Notes: generated from the letters alone by a model not told the origin. Numbered from the stretch's first letter, positions 40,083 to 49,641 are shown. The stretch: 64,000 bases of DNA from Microbacterium ureisolvens (GCF_019511645.1 NZ_JAEUAX010000003.1:124001-188000); one strand, 5' to 3'. A program made the numbers and translations.

Positions 40083-40322
40083 CTAGCGCCAGCGCGTCGT
40101 CATCAGGAAGCCGATGAAGGCGATGCCGAAGCCGATCACGAGGTTCCATGCCCCGATGTCCGGGATCGGGAACGCCATGCCGCTCAGGTAGAAGACGAGG
40201 ATCCACACCAGACCGATGAGCATCAGTCCGATCATGATCGGCTTGAACCACACCGGGTTGGGTGCGGCTTCGCCTTCTGCGCGCTCGACGAGCGAGTCGT
40301 CGTCTTTGCCGGGTCGTGCCAT
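40083..40322 (-). CDS. crgA: Cell division protein CrgA
   Basis: This 79-residue small membrane protein has a charged cytoplasmic N-terminus (MARPGKDDDSLVE) and two helices (PIMIGLMLIGLVWILVFYL and NLVIGFGIAFIGFLM) around the loop SGMAFPIPDIGAW. The pattern is that of CrgA, which regulates Z-ring formation in Streptomyces and recruits septal proteins in mycobacteria. It sits beside the sortase/pknB region as in other actinobacteria. The inner ATG 40322 fits the family better than the upstream start at 40352. Confidence 0.93.
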   Translation of the reverse strand: MARPGKDDDSLVERAEGEAAPNPVWFKPIMIGLMLIGLVWILVFYLSGMAFPIPDIGAWNLVIGFGIAFIGFLMTTRWR

Positions 40323-40377
40323 GCAGAAGAGTCTAACTGCCAGGCACGCCACAGCCCGCCCTGATTAGAATCCACCT

Positions 40378-41178
40378 GTGGATGACGCGCTGCCCGGCCC
40401 GAGGCGAGCTGCTCGCGGGGCCCGAGCCCCCCGGCGGCGCACGTCCGTCGTCGGAGTGATCGGCGAGGTCCTCATCACCGCCGGTGTCATCGTTCTCCTC
40501 TACGTCGTGTGGCAGCTGTGGGTGGGAGACCTCATCTACGGCGCCGAGCGCAACGCCGAGGGCACCGAGCTGTCGCAGGAGTGGCAGCAGCAGTACGAGG
40601 AGCAGAATCCCGAGGCCGCGCCCGCTCCGACGACCGACCCCGAGGCCGATCCGCAGATCGAGCCCGTCACGGCCGCGCCGCCGGTGATCCCGGAGCCCGC
40701 AGACGCCGAGACCTTCGCCATCATGCGGATCCCCCGCTTCGGTGCGGACTACGCCGTGCCGATGGCCGGTGGCGTCACGCGGGCCCGCACCCTCGATCCG
40801 ATCGGCATCGGCCATTATCCCGGCACGAAGATGCCGGGCGAGGTGGGCAACTTCGCCGTCGCCGCGCACCGCACCACGTGGGGCAAGCCCTTCAACCGCA
40901 TCGCCGACCTGCGCGTCGGCGACGCGATCGTCGTCGAGACGCAGGAGGGCTGGTACACCTACCGCTTCCGCACGCTCGAGTACGTCACACCGAACGAGGT
41001 CGAGGTGCTCCTTCCGGTTCCCCAGGCGATGGACGTCCCCGCGAGCACCGCCTACATCACGCTCACCAGCTGCAGCCCGATGTACGCGATGACCGAGCGC
41101 ATCGTGGCGTACGGCGTCTTCGAGTCGTTCACCCCCCGCTCCGCCGGCGAACCGGCATCCCTCCAGGCGGTGGCCTGA
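40378..41178 (+). CDS. Class E sortase
   Basis: This 266-residue protein has an N-terminal membrane anchor (SVVGVIGEVLITAGVIVLLY), a Glu/Pro-rich stalk and a sortase barrel. The catalytic triad is visible: His in FAVAAHRTTWGKPF, Cys in ITLTSCSPMYA, Arg in MTERIVAYG. Class E sortases of high-GC actinobacteria attach LAxTG-type proteins to peptidoglycan. The start GTG 40378 is not strongly supported. The stop shares one base with the next gene's ATG (TGATG). Confidence 0.92.
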   Translation: MDDALPGPRRAARGARAPRRRTSVVGVIGEVLITAGVIVLLYVVWQLWVGDLIYGAERNAEGTELSQEWQQQYEEQNPEAAPAPTTDPEADPQIEPVTAAPPVIPEPADAETFAIMRIPRFGADYAVPMAGGVTRARTLDPIGIGHYPGTKMPGEVGNFAVAAHRTTWGKPFNRIADLRVGDAIVVETQEGWYTYRFRTLEYVTPNEVEVLLPVPQAMDVPASTAYITLTSCSPMYAMTERIVAYGVFESFTPRSAGEPASLQAVA

Positions 41179-41366
41179 TGTACGCGGGACTGTGGCGGAT
41201 CCTCCCCGGCCCGTGGTGGGTGCGGGTGCTCATCCTGCTCGTGCTGATCGCCGCGGTGCTGTACGGACTCCTCTTCTACGTCTTCCCGTGGGTCAGCCAG
41301 TTCGTGAACCCGCAGGAGGTCACCGTCACGCTCCCCGCCGCACCGGCCGGGGTGGCCCTGACGTGA
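41178..41366 (+). CDS. Small single-span membrane protein, 62 residues
   Basis: This short protein has one strong membrane helix (VRVLILLVLIAAVLYGLLFY) and a short external tail (VNPQEVTVTLPAAPAG). It starts within the sortase stop (TGATG) and its stop overlaps the next gene's start (GTGA), so all three are translated together. Small proteins at this position occur in related genomes. The function is unknown, perhaps membrane-linked to the sortase. Confidence 0.8.
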   Translation: MYAGLWRILPGPWWVRVLILLVLIAAVLYGLLFYVFPWVSQFVNPQEVTVTLPAAPAGVALT

Positions 41367-42001
41367 CGGCCCCCTCGCCGGCGCCGATCCTCGTCGTCGA
41401 CAACCACGACAGCTTCGTGCACACCCTGATCGGGTACCTGCACGAGCTGGGCGCCGACACCGACCTGGTCGAGGCGGACTCCATCGCCGACCCGCCCCTC
41501 GACATCTCCGGACGACCGGGGGTCCTCGTCTCCCCCGGACCCGGCACCCCTGCCGACGCGGGGGCGTCGATCGACGTGGTCCGCGCGGCGGCGGCCGGCG
41601 GCATCCCTCTCCTCGGTGTGTGTCTGGGTCATCAGGCGATCGGCGAGGCGTTCGGCGCCACGGTCGATCACGCGCCGGAGCTGATGCACGGCATGACCTC
41701 GCTCGTGCACCACGACTCCTCGCCCCTGTATGCGGGACTGCCGGATCCGTTCACCGCCACCCGCTACCACTCGCTCGCGATCGTTCCCGAGACGCTCCCC
41801 GGCGACCTCGTCGTCACGAGTCGCACGGCGAGCGGCGTCATCATGGGCGTCGCGCATCGCTCCGCGCCGATCGTCGGAGTGCAGTTCCACCCCGAGAGCG
41901 TGCTGACCGAGGGCGGGTACCGCCTGCTCGGCAACTGGCTCGCCTCGATCGGGTACACGGATGCTGCGTCCCGCGGCGCGGCGCTGAGCCCGCGGCGCTG
42001 A
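41363..42001 (+). CDS. pabA: Anthranilate/aminodeoxychorismate synthase glutamine amidotransferase
   Basis: This 212-residue class I glutamine amidotransferase has the nucleophilic Cys in LLGVCLGHQAIGEAFG and the His/Glu pair in VGVQFHPESVLTEGG, with an N-terminal VVDNHDSFVHTLIGY as in PabA/TrpG. It supplies ammonia to PabB or TrpE for folate or tryptophan synthesis. No chorismate-binding subunit is nearby, which favours the PabA (folate) or amphibolic reading. The GTG start overlaps the upstream stop by 4 bases. The gene ends convergent to pknB. Confidence 0.88.
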   Translation: MTAPSPAPILVVDNHDSFVHTLIGYLHELGADTDLVEADSIADPPLDISGRPGVLVSPGPGTPADAGASIDVVRAAAAGGIPLLGVCLGHQAIGEAFGATVDHAPELMHGMTSLVHHDSSPLYAGLPDPFTATRYHSLAIVPETLPGDLVVTSRTASGVIMGVAHRSAPIVGVQFHPESVLTEGGYRLLGNWLASIGYTDAASRGAALSPRR

Positions 42002-42036
42002 GCGTGCGCTGAGCGTCCGGCCGTCGAGCGGACGGC

Positions 42037-43737
42037 TCAGGCGCCCGTGCAGTACGTCAGCGTGATCTCGGAGTGCACCGCGACATCGCCGGGCGTCAGG
42101 GACTGCGACGACACCGTCGGCTGGGTCGAGCCCGCACAGTTCGGGTCCTCGGCCGGGATCACCGTCAGGCCGAGGCTCTCGAGCTCCCGCGTCGCCGCTT
42201 CGACGGTGTAGCCCCGCACGTCGTTGATGGCCACCCGGCCCGAGGCCACCACGAGGTTCACCATCGTGCCGGTGGGCACGCTCGCCCCGTCGACGGGGTC
42301 GCTCGAGATGACCGTTCCAGCGGCGAGGTCCTTGTCGTTCTGCTGAGTGATCGTGCCCAGCTGCAGGCCCGCTCCGGTGATCGCGGAGGTCGCGGCATCC
42401 TGTCCGAGTCCGGTGAGCGTCGGGACCGTGGACATGTCCTGCCCGGTCGACACGTAGACCTTCACCTGCTGATCGGGCGTGACCGATGTGCCCGCCTCGG
42501 GGTCGGTGCGGATGACGTTGCCCTCCGCGACCTCGGTGCTCTCCTCGTCGACGCGGATCGCGCGGAGGTCCGAATCGGCGAGGGTGTCGTTCGCGCGCTC
42601 GTACGTCATGCCCGACACGTCCGGCACCTCGCGGACGTTGTCCGGAAGCTCGTCGCGCGGCTGGATCGTGAGGACCCAGAACAGCAGCGAGATGAGCAGC
42701 ACCGCGAGGAGGGCCACGCCCGCCCAGATCCACGCGACCGGCGGACCGGCCTGCGTGCGCTTCATCGTCGTGTCGGTGCTCAGCTGACGCAGCGACCGGG
42801 CCGTCTCGGCGGCCTGCCGCGGGTTCGGTCCGTACAGCTCGCTCGTGAGAGCGCCGACCTGGCGCTTGGTGGGCTGGCGGCCGTCGACCGTCGCGTCGAG
42901 GGCCTCTCGGAAGCCGGCGGCGTCCTGGTAGCGCTGGAACGGATCCTTCGCCAGGGCGCGCAGGGCGACCGTGTCGAGCGCCCGGGGCACGGTGTCGTTC
43001 ACCTCGGACGGCGGCACCGGCGCCTCGCTGACGTGCTGGTACGCGACCGCGACGGGCGACTCGCCGCGGAACGGCTGGCGTCCGGTGAGGAGCTCGTACA
43101 GCACGACACCCGTCGAGTAGACGTCGGCACGCGCGTCGACGGGCTCGCCCTTGGCCTGCTCGGGCGAGAAGTACGCGGCGGTGCCGAGGATCTGGGTGGT
43201 CTCGGCGACCGTCGACGACGAGTCCGACACGGCGCGGGCGATGCCGAAGTCCATCACCTTCACCTGACCGGCATCGGTCACCATGACGTTGCCGGGCTTG
43301 ATGTCGCGATGCACGACGCCCGCCCGGTGCGAGTACTCGAGAGCCTCGAGGATGCCGTCGACATAGCGGACGGCGTCGGTCACCGGCACCGGGCCCGCGG
43401 CGATGATCTCCTTGAGCAGGCGTCCCTTGACGAGCTCCATCACGATGAACGGGACCGGGCGCACCGAGCCGTCGGGTGCGGTCAGCGAGTCCTCGCCGGC
43501 GTCGTAGACCCGAACGATCGTCGGATGCGCCATACGGGACGCCGCCTGCGCCTCCAGGCGGAACCGGGTGCGGAACGCGTTGTCGTCGGCCAGCTCACGG
43601 TCGAGGATCTTGATCGCGACCTCGCGGCCGAGCGTGAGGTCGTACCCGCGGTAGACGCTCGCCATGCCGCCCCGGCCGATCGGCTCATCGATGCGATAGC
43701 GCCCCGAAAGCACGCGCGGCTCAGCTGTCACGGTCAC
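42037..43737 (-). CDS. pknB: Ser/Thr protein kinase PknB with PASTA repeats
   Basis: This 566-residue kinase has a cytosolic domain (IGRGGMASVYRGYDL, catalytic loop HRDIKPGN, DFGIARAVSD), a juxtamembrane segment, one membrane helix (VAWIWAGVALLAVLLISLLF) and three external PASTA repeats that bind muropeptides or lipid II. A DPNC…C pair in the last repeat may form a disulfide. PknB controls growth and cell-wall synthesis. It ends the fhaA–fhaB–pstP–rodA–pbpA–pknA–pknB cluster, with an 88-base gap from pknA. The start may be GTG 43737 or GTG 43731. Confidence 0.95.
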   Translation of the reverse strand: MTVTAEPRVLSGRYRIDEPIGRGGMASVYRGYDLTLGREVAIKILDRELADDNAFRTRFRLEAQAASRMAHPTIVRVYDAGEDSLTAPDGSVRPVPFIVMELVKGRLLKEIIAAGPVPVTDAVRYVDGILEALEYSHRAGVVHRDIKPGNVMVTDAGQVKVMDFGIARAVSDSSSTVAETTQILGTAAYFSPEQAKGEPVDARADVYSTGVVLYELLTGRQPFRGESPVAVAYQHVSEAPVPPSEVNDTVPRALDTVALRALAKDPFQRYQDAAGFREALDATVDGRQPTKRQVGALTSELYGPNPRQAAETARSLRQLSTDTTMKRTQAGPPVAWIWAGVALLAVLLISLLFWVLTIQPRDELPDNVREVPDVSGMTYERANDTLADSDLRAIRVDEESTEVAEGNVIRTDPEAGTSVTPDQQVKVYVSTGQDMSTVPTLTGLGQDAATSAITGAGLQLGTITQQNDKDLAAGTVISSDPVDGASVPTGTMVNLVVASGRVAINDVRGYTVEAATRELESLGLTVIPAEDPNCAGSTQPTVSSQSLTPGDVAVHSEITLTYCTGA

Positions 43738-43825
43738 TCCCTGCCTGGAACATCAGCCACACTAGCCGAGCCCGAGCGGGTCGCACGTGCCGTACGACCC
43801 GCTCGGAGGACTCACTCAGCCAAGC

Positions 43826-45535
43826 TCACGGCGTGGGCGTCGGGGTCGGGGCCGCGGCCTCGATCAGCACGGTCGCCTCGGCGGACGCACCCGATGTGCG
43901 GTTCCCGGCCGTCCCGCCGCTGCAGGTGACGGTGTACGTGACGATGACGGTCTGACCGGCCGCGTCGCCCGCGGTCACGGTCGCGTTGCGCGCGTTCTGC
44001 GGGAAGTTCGGGCCATTGGCGATCGTGCCGTTCTGAACCGTGAAGGTGTACGCGCTCACCGAGCCGGTGCCGGACGGGCACGTGTAGCCCTCCCACATCA
44101 CCGTCAGCTCGCCGCCGGGCTCCACCGTCGCCGGGGATCCCTGGAACGTCGGGGTAGCCGGAGCGGGCATCGGGGTCTGACCCGCGTACGTCGTCAGCTC
44201 GATGATCGTGCCCTTCGGCACGTTGCCCGTCGGGCTGACGCTGTAGATCTTGCCGACGCTGGCCTCATCGGGAGCGGAGTTGCCCTCCTGACAGCTGGCG
44301 CCGAGGCCCAGCGCGTCGAGCGCGGCCGACGCGGTGGCGCAGTCCTGGCCCACGTAGTCGTCCGCGACGACGTTCGCCGTCGTGGGGGTCGGCGTCGGGG
44401 TGTTGGTGGGTGTTGCCGTCGGCGACGCGGAGGTCTTCGTCGGGTCGGGCTCGGGCTCGTTGCCGGAGTTCGCGACGACGGCCCAGATCGTGCCGATCAG
44501 CACGAGCAGCAGCAGCGCGATGAGCGCGATCAGCGGCCACGTCCACGGGCTGCGCTTCTTCTTCTCCGGCGTCTCCTCGGCGCCCTCCTCGCCCGGCGCG
44601 GGCATGAGGCGGGTCGCCGCGGACGTGTCGGAGCCGGAGGCGAGCAGCTGGGTCGCCGCGTCGCCGGCGGCGGCCGCCCCCGCGATCGCGGGAACCGCCG
44701 CGGCGGCGGCCGCGACGTCGCCCCGGCGAAGCGCCGTGGCCGCGCGTGCGACGGCTGCGGCCGACGCAGGACGCTCCTCGGGCTTCTTGGCGATCATCGC
44801 CATGATGAGATTCTGAACGGGAGCGGCGACCGTCGCCGGCAACGCAGGCGGCTGCTCGTTGATCTGCGCCATCGCGATCGCGACCTGCGACTCGCCGGTG
44901 AACGGGCGCTTGCCCGCAAGGCACTCGTACGCGACGATGCCCAGCGAGTAGATGTCGGTGGCCGGGGATGCCGGGTGCCCCGATGCCTGCTCCGGCGACA
45001 GGTACTGCACGGTGCCCATGACCTGGCCGGTGGCGGTCAGCGGCACCTGGTCGGCGATGCGTGCGATGCCGAAATCGGTGATCTTCACGCGTCCGTCGGG
45101 CGTGATCAGAAGGTTCCCGGGCTTGATGTCGCGGTGCACGAGGCCCGCCGCGTGCGCGGCCTGGAGTGCCGCCGAGGTCTGGGCCACGACGTCGAGGGTC
45201 TTGTCGGTCGACAGGGATCCGTCGCGCTCGAGGATCGTCGACAGCGCCTCGCCGGGGACGAGCTCCATCACGAGGAAGGCGCTGCCGTTCTCCTCGCCGT
45301 AATCGAAGACGCTGGCGATTCCCTCATGGTTGACGAGCGCCGCGTGGCGGGCCTCGGCACGGAAGCGTTCCAGGAAGCCCGGATCGCCCATGTACTCGTC
45401 TTTGAGGATCTTGATGGCGACGGTTCGCCCGATGACGTGGTCTGTCGCCTCCCAGACCTCGCCCATGCCGCCGATCGCTATGCGCGAATCGAGTTCGTAT
45501 CGGCCGCCGAAGGTCACGCCCTGCGTCGGTCTCAT
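43826..45535 (-). CDS. pknA: Ser/Thr protein kinase PknA-like with PASTA and Ig-like external region
   Basis: This 569-residue kinase has the glycine-rich loop IAIGGMGEVWEATDH, catalytic loop HRDIKPGNLL and DFGIARIADQ. A Pro/Ala-rich linker and one helix (WPLIALIALLLLVLIGTIWA) lead to a Thr/Pro-rich stalk, one PASTA-like unit (YVGQDCATASAALDALGLG), and an Ig-like domain with two Cys (CPSGTGSVSAYTFTV, VTYTVTCSGG). It ends in PTPTPTP. Many PknA proteins lack such an ectodomain. The ATG overlaps the pbpA stop by 4 bases. Confidence 0.92.
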   Translation of the reverse strand: MRPTQGVTFGGRYELDSRIAIGGMGEVWEATDHVIGRTVAIKILKDEYMGDPGFLERFRAEARHAALVNHEGIASVFDYGEENGSAFLVMELVPGEALSTILERDGSLSTDKTLDVVAQTSAALQAAHAAGLVHRDIKPGNLLITPDGRVKITDFGIARIADQVPLTATGQVMGTVQYLSPEQASGHPASPATDIYSLGIVAYECLAGKRPFTGESQVAIAMAQINEQPPALPATVAAPVQNLIMAMIAKKPEERPASAAAVARAATALRRGDVAAAAAAVPAIAGAAAAGDAATQLLASGSDTSAATRLMPAPGEEGAEETPEKKKRSPWTWPLIALIALLLLVLIGTIWAVVANSGNEPEPDPTKTSASPTATPTNTPTPTPTTANVVADDYVGQDCATASAALDALGLGASCQEGNSAPDEASVGKIYSVSPTGNVPKGTIIELTTYAGQTPMPAPATPTFQGSPATVEPGGELTVMWEGYTCPSGTGSVSAYTFTVQNGTIANGPNFPQNARNATVTAGDAAGQTVIVTYTVTCSGGTAGNRTSGASAEATVLIEAAAPTPTPTP

Positions 45536-46992
45536 CGTCCCAGCACCGCCTCCATGACCTTCTTCGCGATAGGGGCGGCGATGGTGTTGCCGCTGCCCGA
45601 TTGTCCCTGCCTGCCGCCGTCTTCGACGACCACGGCGACGGCGACCTCGGGGTTGGCGGCAGGAGCGAACCCCGTGAACCAGAGCGTGTACGGCTCATCG
45701 CCCGTGTTCTCCGCGGTTCCCGTCTTTCCGGCCACGTCGACCCCGTCTATTCTTGCACCCGACGCGGCACCGTCACGGACATTGGCGACCATCATCCCGA
45801 CCATCTCGTCCGCGAGGTCAGCGTCGAGGGCGCGTCCGAATTCGCTGTCGTCGAAGGTCTTCTGAACAGACAGATCGGGGCCGATCACGCGGTCTACCAT
45901 CCTCGGGTTCATCACGATCCCGTCGTTCGCGATGCCCGCCGACACCATCGCCATCTGCAGCGGCGTCGCCGTGACCTGACCCTGGCCGAAACCGCTCAGC
46001 GCGGTCTGCGCGTCGTCCTGGATCGTGCGGGGATAGCCAGACGGCGTCGAGATCAGCGGCAGCTCGAACGACAGGTTGAAGCCGTACTTCTCCGCCTCTT
46101 CGCGGATCGCGGTGTCGCCGAGCTTCACCGCGAGCTCCGCGAACGGGATGTTGCAGCTCAGCCGCAGAGCGTCGGCGAGGGTGACGGTGTCGCCGGCGCC
46201 GCACGTCCCTCCGCTGGCGTTGTGCACGACGCTCGACGACTGCGGCAGCTGGTAGGTCGCCGGGTTCGGAAGCGTGGATTGGGGCGTGTACTCACCGGAC
46301 GCAAGGGCCGCCGAGGCGACGACGAGCTTGAAGGTGGAGCCGGGAGGGTTGAGGTCGCCGGCGATCGCGCGGTTCGACAGCGGCTTGCCGGGATCGGCGA
46401 CCAGAGCGTCGTAGGCGGCGTTCACCTCGCTTGTGGCGTGCGAGGCCAGCACATTGGTGTCGAAGCTCGGGCTCGTGACCATCGCCAGCACGCGCCCGGT
46501 AGCCGGTTCGATGGCGATGACCGCGCCCTGCAGGTCTCCGAGCGCCTCGTACGCCGCGCGCTGGACGTCGGCGTCGAGGGAGAGCACGACGTTCGATCCG
46601 CGCGGGGGCTGCCCCGTGAAGATCCGCTCGATGCGTGACAGGAACTGCGAACCCGCCGTACCGCTGAGCTCCTGGTTCATGGCCTGCTCGATGCCGGTCG
46701 CCGAGTTCAGGGCCGGATTGATGTAGCCGGTGACGGGCGCCCACATCTGGGCATCCGTGTAGACACGTTGCCAGCTGTAGAGGTCGCCGGACGGCACCGA
46801 CGACGCGATGGCCGAACCGCTCGCGATGATCGATCCGCGCTGCACCTCGTACGAGTCGTACAGCGACCGCCGGTTCGCGGGGTTCGCGGCCAGCTCGTCG
46901 GTCTGGATCACCTGGATCCAGCTGGTCGAGGCGAACAGGGCGAGGAACATGACCAGCATCAGGATGCTGAGCCTTCTCAATTCCTTCGTCAT
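45532..46992 (-). CDS. pbpA: Penicillin-binding protein 2 (PbpA-type transpeptidase)
   Basis: This 486-residue class B PBP has an N-terminal membrane anchor (LSILMLVMFLALFASTSWI) and a transpeptidase domain with SxxK in GSTFKLV, SxN in LSCN, and KTG in AGKTGTAENTG. It cross-links peptidoglycan with the polymerase RodA encoded just upstream. Its start is one base after the rodA stop. The length matches actinobacterial PbpA. Confidence 0.95.
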   Translation of the reverse strand: MTKELRRLSILMLVMFLALFASTSWIQVIQTDELAANPANRRSLYDSYEVQRGSIIASGSAIASSVPSGDLYSWQRVYTDAQMWAPVTGYINPALNSATGIEQAMNQELSGTAGSQFLSRIERIFTGQPPRGSNVVLSLDADVQRAAYEALGDLQGAVIAIEPATGRVLAMVTSPSFDTNVLASHATSEVNAAYDALVADPGKPLSNRAIAGDLNPPGSTFKLVVASAALASGEYTPQSTLPNPATYQLPQSSSVVHNASGGTCGAGDTVTLADALRLSCNIPFAELAVKLGDTAIREEAEKYGFNLSFELPLISTPSGYPRTIQDDAQTALSGFGQGQVTATPLQMAMVSAGIANDGIVMNPRMVDRVIGPDLSVQKTFDDSEFGRALDADLADEMVGMMVANVRDGAASGARIDGVDVAGKTGTAENTGDEPYTLWFTGFAPAANPEVAVAVVVEDGGRQGQSGSGNTIAAPIAKKVMEAVLGR

Positions 46993-46993
46993 C

Positions 46994-48388
46994 TCAGCCG
47001 ATCACCACCCTCGGCCGGCTGCGGACCGCATCGGAGATGCGCAAGAGCAGGGCGACGATGATCCAGTTCGCCACGAGCGACGAGCCGCCCGCGGCGAGGA
47101 ACGGCGTCGTGAGGCCGGTGAGCGGGATGAGGCGCGTGACGCCGCCGACCATGATGAACACCTGCAGCGCGATCGTGAACGACAGCCCGGTGGCCAGGAG
47201 CTTGCCGAAGTCGTCCTGCCCGGCGAGGCCGATGCGGATGCCGCGACTCGTGAACACCATGTACAGGCACAGGATCGCGAAGACGCCGATGAGGCCGAGT
47301 TCCTCGCCGAGCGCCGGGAGGATGTAGTCGCTCTCGGCGACGGGCGTGAGGTACGGCCGCCCCTGCCCGAGGCCGGTGCCCAGCAGGCCGCCGTTCGCCA
47401 TGCCGAAGATGCCGTTGACGAGCTGGTAGCTGGAGTTGTCCATCAGCTCGGGGTTGAAGGCGTCGAGCCAGTTGTTGAAGCGCGCGCCGACGTACGGCAG
47501 GATCCGCGAGGCGAGGAACGCGCCCGACACCGCGAGCACGACGCCGATGAGCACCCAGCTGGTCTTGCCGGTGGCGACGTAGAGCATCGCGACGAACATG
47601 CCGAAGATGAGCACGCCGGTGCCGAGGTCGCGCTGCAGCACGATGATGCCGAGCGACACGAGCCAGATCACCAGCAGCGGCCCGAGCTCCCGAGCCCTCG
47701 GCCAGGTCATGCCGAGGAAGCGTGTGCCGGTCGAGGTCAGGCTCTCGCGCGTTCGGACGAGATAGCCGGCGAAGAAGATGCCGAGCGCGATCTTCGCGAG
47801 CTCGCCGGGCTGGAACGTGAAGAAGCCCAGGTCGACCCACACGTCGGCATTGCCGCCGCCGCTGAGTCCCGGGATCACCGGCAGGATCAGCAGCACGATG
47901 CCGACGAAGCCGAAGATGTACGTGTACCGGAACAGCACGCGGTAGTTCTTGAGGAACATCACGACGAGGATGGCCGCGACCAGGGCGATCGCCGCCCACG
48001 CGAGCTGACGCGTCGAGAACGCGTCCCACCCGTGGCGCTCCCAGTACAGATCGAGCCGGTAGATCATCGCGAGACCGAGGCCGGTGAGCAGCGTCGCGAT
48101 CGGCACGACGAACGGGTCGGCGGCGCGGGCGCGCAGACGCAGCAGGATGTGCAGGGCGATCACGAGGGCGGTGAGGCCTCCGCAGTAGACGAGGAACGTC
48201 CAGTCGATGACGCCCTGCGCGCCGAGCTGAACGAGCGCGATCGCCGACCCGTTGATCGCGAAAGCGAAGATCAGCAGCGCCAGTTCGCGGTTACGCTGGG
48301 TCTGCGGCACGCGGATGCGCCGCAGCGCCCGCACGACGGCGGTGTCGGCGGAGACGGCGTCGGTGGGCGTGTTCGTGGATGCGTTCAC
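46994..48388 (-). CDS. rodA: FtsW/RodA/SpoVE peptidoglycan polymerase
   Basis: This 464-residue SEDS protein has about 12 membrane helices and the family features VLQRDLGTGVLIFGMFVAML, FGMANGGLLGTGLGQGRP and LGEELGLIGVFAIL. It polymerises lipid II into glycan strands together with PbpA. The GTG at 48388 follows GGAGG at 5 bases and overlaps the pstP stop by 4 bases; the longer upstream frame is a shadow. This position in the kinase cluster is that of RodA rather than FtsW. Confidence 0.94.
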   Translation of the reverse strand: MNASTNTPTDAVSADTAVVRALRRIRVPQTQRNRELALLIFAFAINGSAIALVQLGAQGVIDWTFLVYCGGLTALVIALHILLRLRARAADPFVVPIATLLTGLGLAMIYRLDLYWERHGWDAFSTRQLAWAAIALVAAILVVMFLKNYRVLFRYTYIFGFVGIVLLILPVIPGLSGGGNADVWVDLGFFTFQPGELAKIALGIFFAGYLVRTRESLTSTGTRFLGMTWPRARELGPLLVIWLVSLGIIVLQRDLGTGVLIFGMFVAMLYVATGKTSWVLIGVVLAVSGAFLASRILPYVGARFNNWLDAFNPELMDNSSYQLVNGIFGMANGGLLGTGLGQGRPYLTPVAESDYILPALGEELGLIGVFAILCLYMVFTSRGIRIGLAGQDDFGKLLATGLSFTIALQVFIMVGGVTRLIPLTGLTTPFLAAGGSSLVANWIIVALLLRISDAVRSRPRVVIG

Positions 48389-49623
48389 CCGCCTCCTCCC
48401 GCCAGGTCGCTGATTCCCGACACGATCTGCCGCGCGTGCGACAGCGAGTTCGCCGAGATGGTCTGCTCCACCGTCGCACGGGCGAAGTTCGAGAGCGAAT
48501 CGAGCGGGATGCCGGTGTCTTCGTAAGGGGTCGACAGCGAGATCGGCCCGATGCCCTGCTGCACGCCCTGGTAGATGACGACGGTGTCCTCGTCGGCGCC
48601 GACGAAGTAGCGCGTCTGGGTCCACTGGTAGCCGAGCCATGCCGCACCCGCGAGGATCACGAGCACCAGTGCGAGGCCCGCGATCCATCCGATGCGGCGC
48701 CGGCGCGCGCGGCGGCGGTCCTCTTCTATGAGCTCTTCCAGGAACTCGGGCGCCGGCTCGAAGTGGGTGGGCTCATTGGCGGCCTGGCGGTTCGGGTGCA
48801 GCCAGCTCGAGCGCCGGGGGGCGGCGGCAGGCACCTCGACGCCGACCGGGTTCGACGCGGAGCCCACGATCGTGGGGGTTCCGGAGAAGAGCGGATGCTG
48901 CCCGCCGACGTCGACGATGACGATCGTGACGTTGTCGGGGGCGCCGCCGTCGAGTGCCTGCTTGAGCAGGTTGTCGGCGGTGCGGCCGGGCGCGAGCCCG
49001 AGCCCCATGGCCTTGGACGTGTGCGCATCGTCGACGACGCCCGAGAGGCCGTCCGAGCACAGCAGCCAGCGGTCGCCGGGCTGCGTCGGCATGATGAACG
49101 TGTCGAGCTCGGGGTCGGTGTCCATGTCGCCGAGCACGCGCATGAGCACCGAGCGGCGCGGGTGGTAGCGCGCCTCCTCGGGTGTGATCCGGCCCGAGTC
49201 GACCAGGCGCTGAACGAACGTGTGGTCCGTCGTGATCTGCGTGAGGGCACCGTCGCGGAACAGGTAGATGCGCGAGTCGCCGATGTGGGCGATGACGGCG
49301 TATTCGTCCACCATGATCAGGGCACTGACGGTGGTGCCCATGCCGGCGAGCTCCGGGCGGGCGCCGACCGTGTCGACCAGGTCGACCGCGGCGTCGGAGA
49401 TCGCGTCGCGAAGCGCCCGCTCCGCCTCGGCGGTCGAGTCGAACGGCCGGTCGAGATCCTGCAGGCGCGAGATCGCGAGGCTCGACGCGACGTCGCCGCC
49501 GGCGTGGCCGCCCATGCCGTCCGCGACGACGAACAGGTTCGAGCCGGCGTACCCGGAGTCCTGGTTGTTGGAGCGCACCTTGCCGGTGTGCGAGATCGCG
49601 GCGCTCGAGCCCTGGAAGACCAT
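48385..49623 (-). CDS. pstP: PP2C-type Ser/Thr phosphatase PstP
   Basis: This 412-residue phosphatase reverses PknA/PknB phosphorylation. The PP2C metal motifs are DGMGGHAGGDVAS, GTTVSALIMVDEYAVIAHIG and LLCSDGLSGVVDD. The catalytic domain is followed by a basic stretch, one membrane helix (IGWIAGLALVLVILAGAAWL) and an external tail of about 85 residues. Its stop overlaps the rodA start by 4 bases. Metal-dependent dephosphorylation is known for the family. Confidence 0.95.
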   Translation of the reverse strand: MVFQGSSAAISHTGKVRSNNQDSGYAGSNLFVVADGMGGHAGGDVASSLAISRLQDLDRPFDSTAEAERALRDAISDAAVDLVDTVGARPELAGMGTTVSALIMVDEYAVIAHIGDSRIYLFRDGALTQITTDHTFVQRLVDSGRITPEEARYHPRRSVLMRVLGDMDTDPELDTFIMPTQPGDRWLLCSDGLSGVVDDAHTSKAMGLGLAPGRTADNLLKQALDGGAPDNVTIVIVDVGGQHPLFSGTPTIVGSASNPVGVEVPAAAPRRSSWLHPNRQAANEPTHFEPAPEFLEELIEEDRRRARRRRIGWIAGLALVLVILAGAAWLGYQWTQTRYFVGADEDTVVIYQGVQQGIGPISLSTPYEDTGIPLDSLSNFARATVEQTISANSLSHARQIVSGISDLAGGGG

Positions 49624-49641
49624 GTGCGAGGGGTCCGCCCG

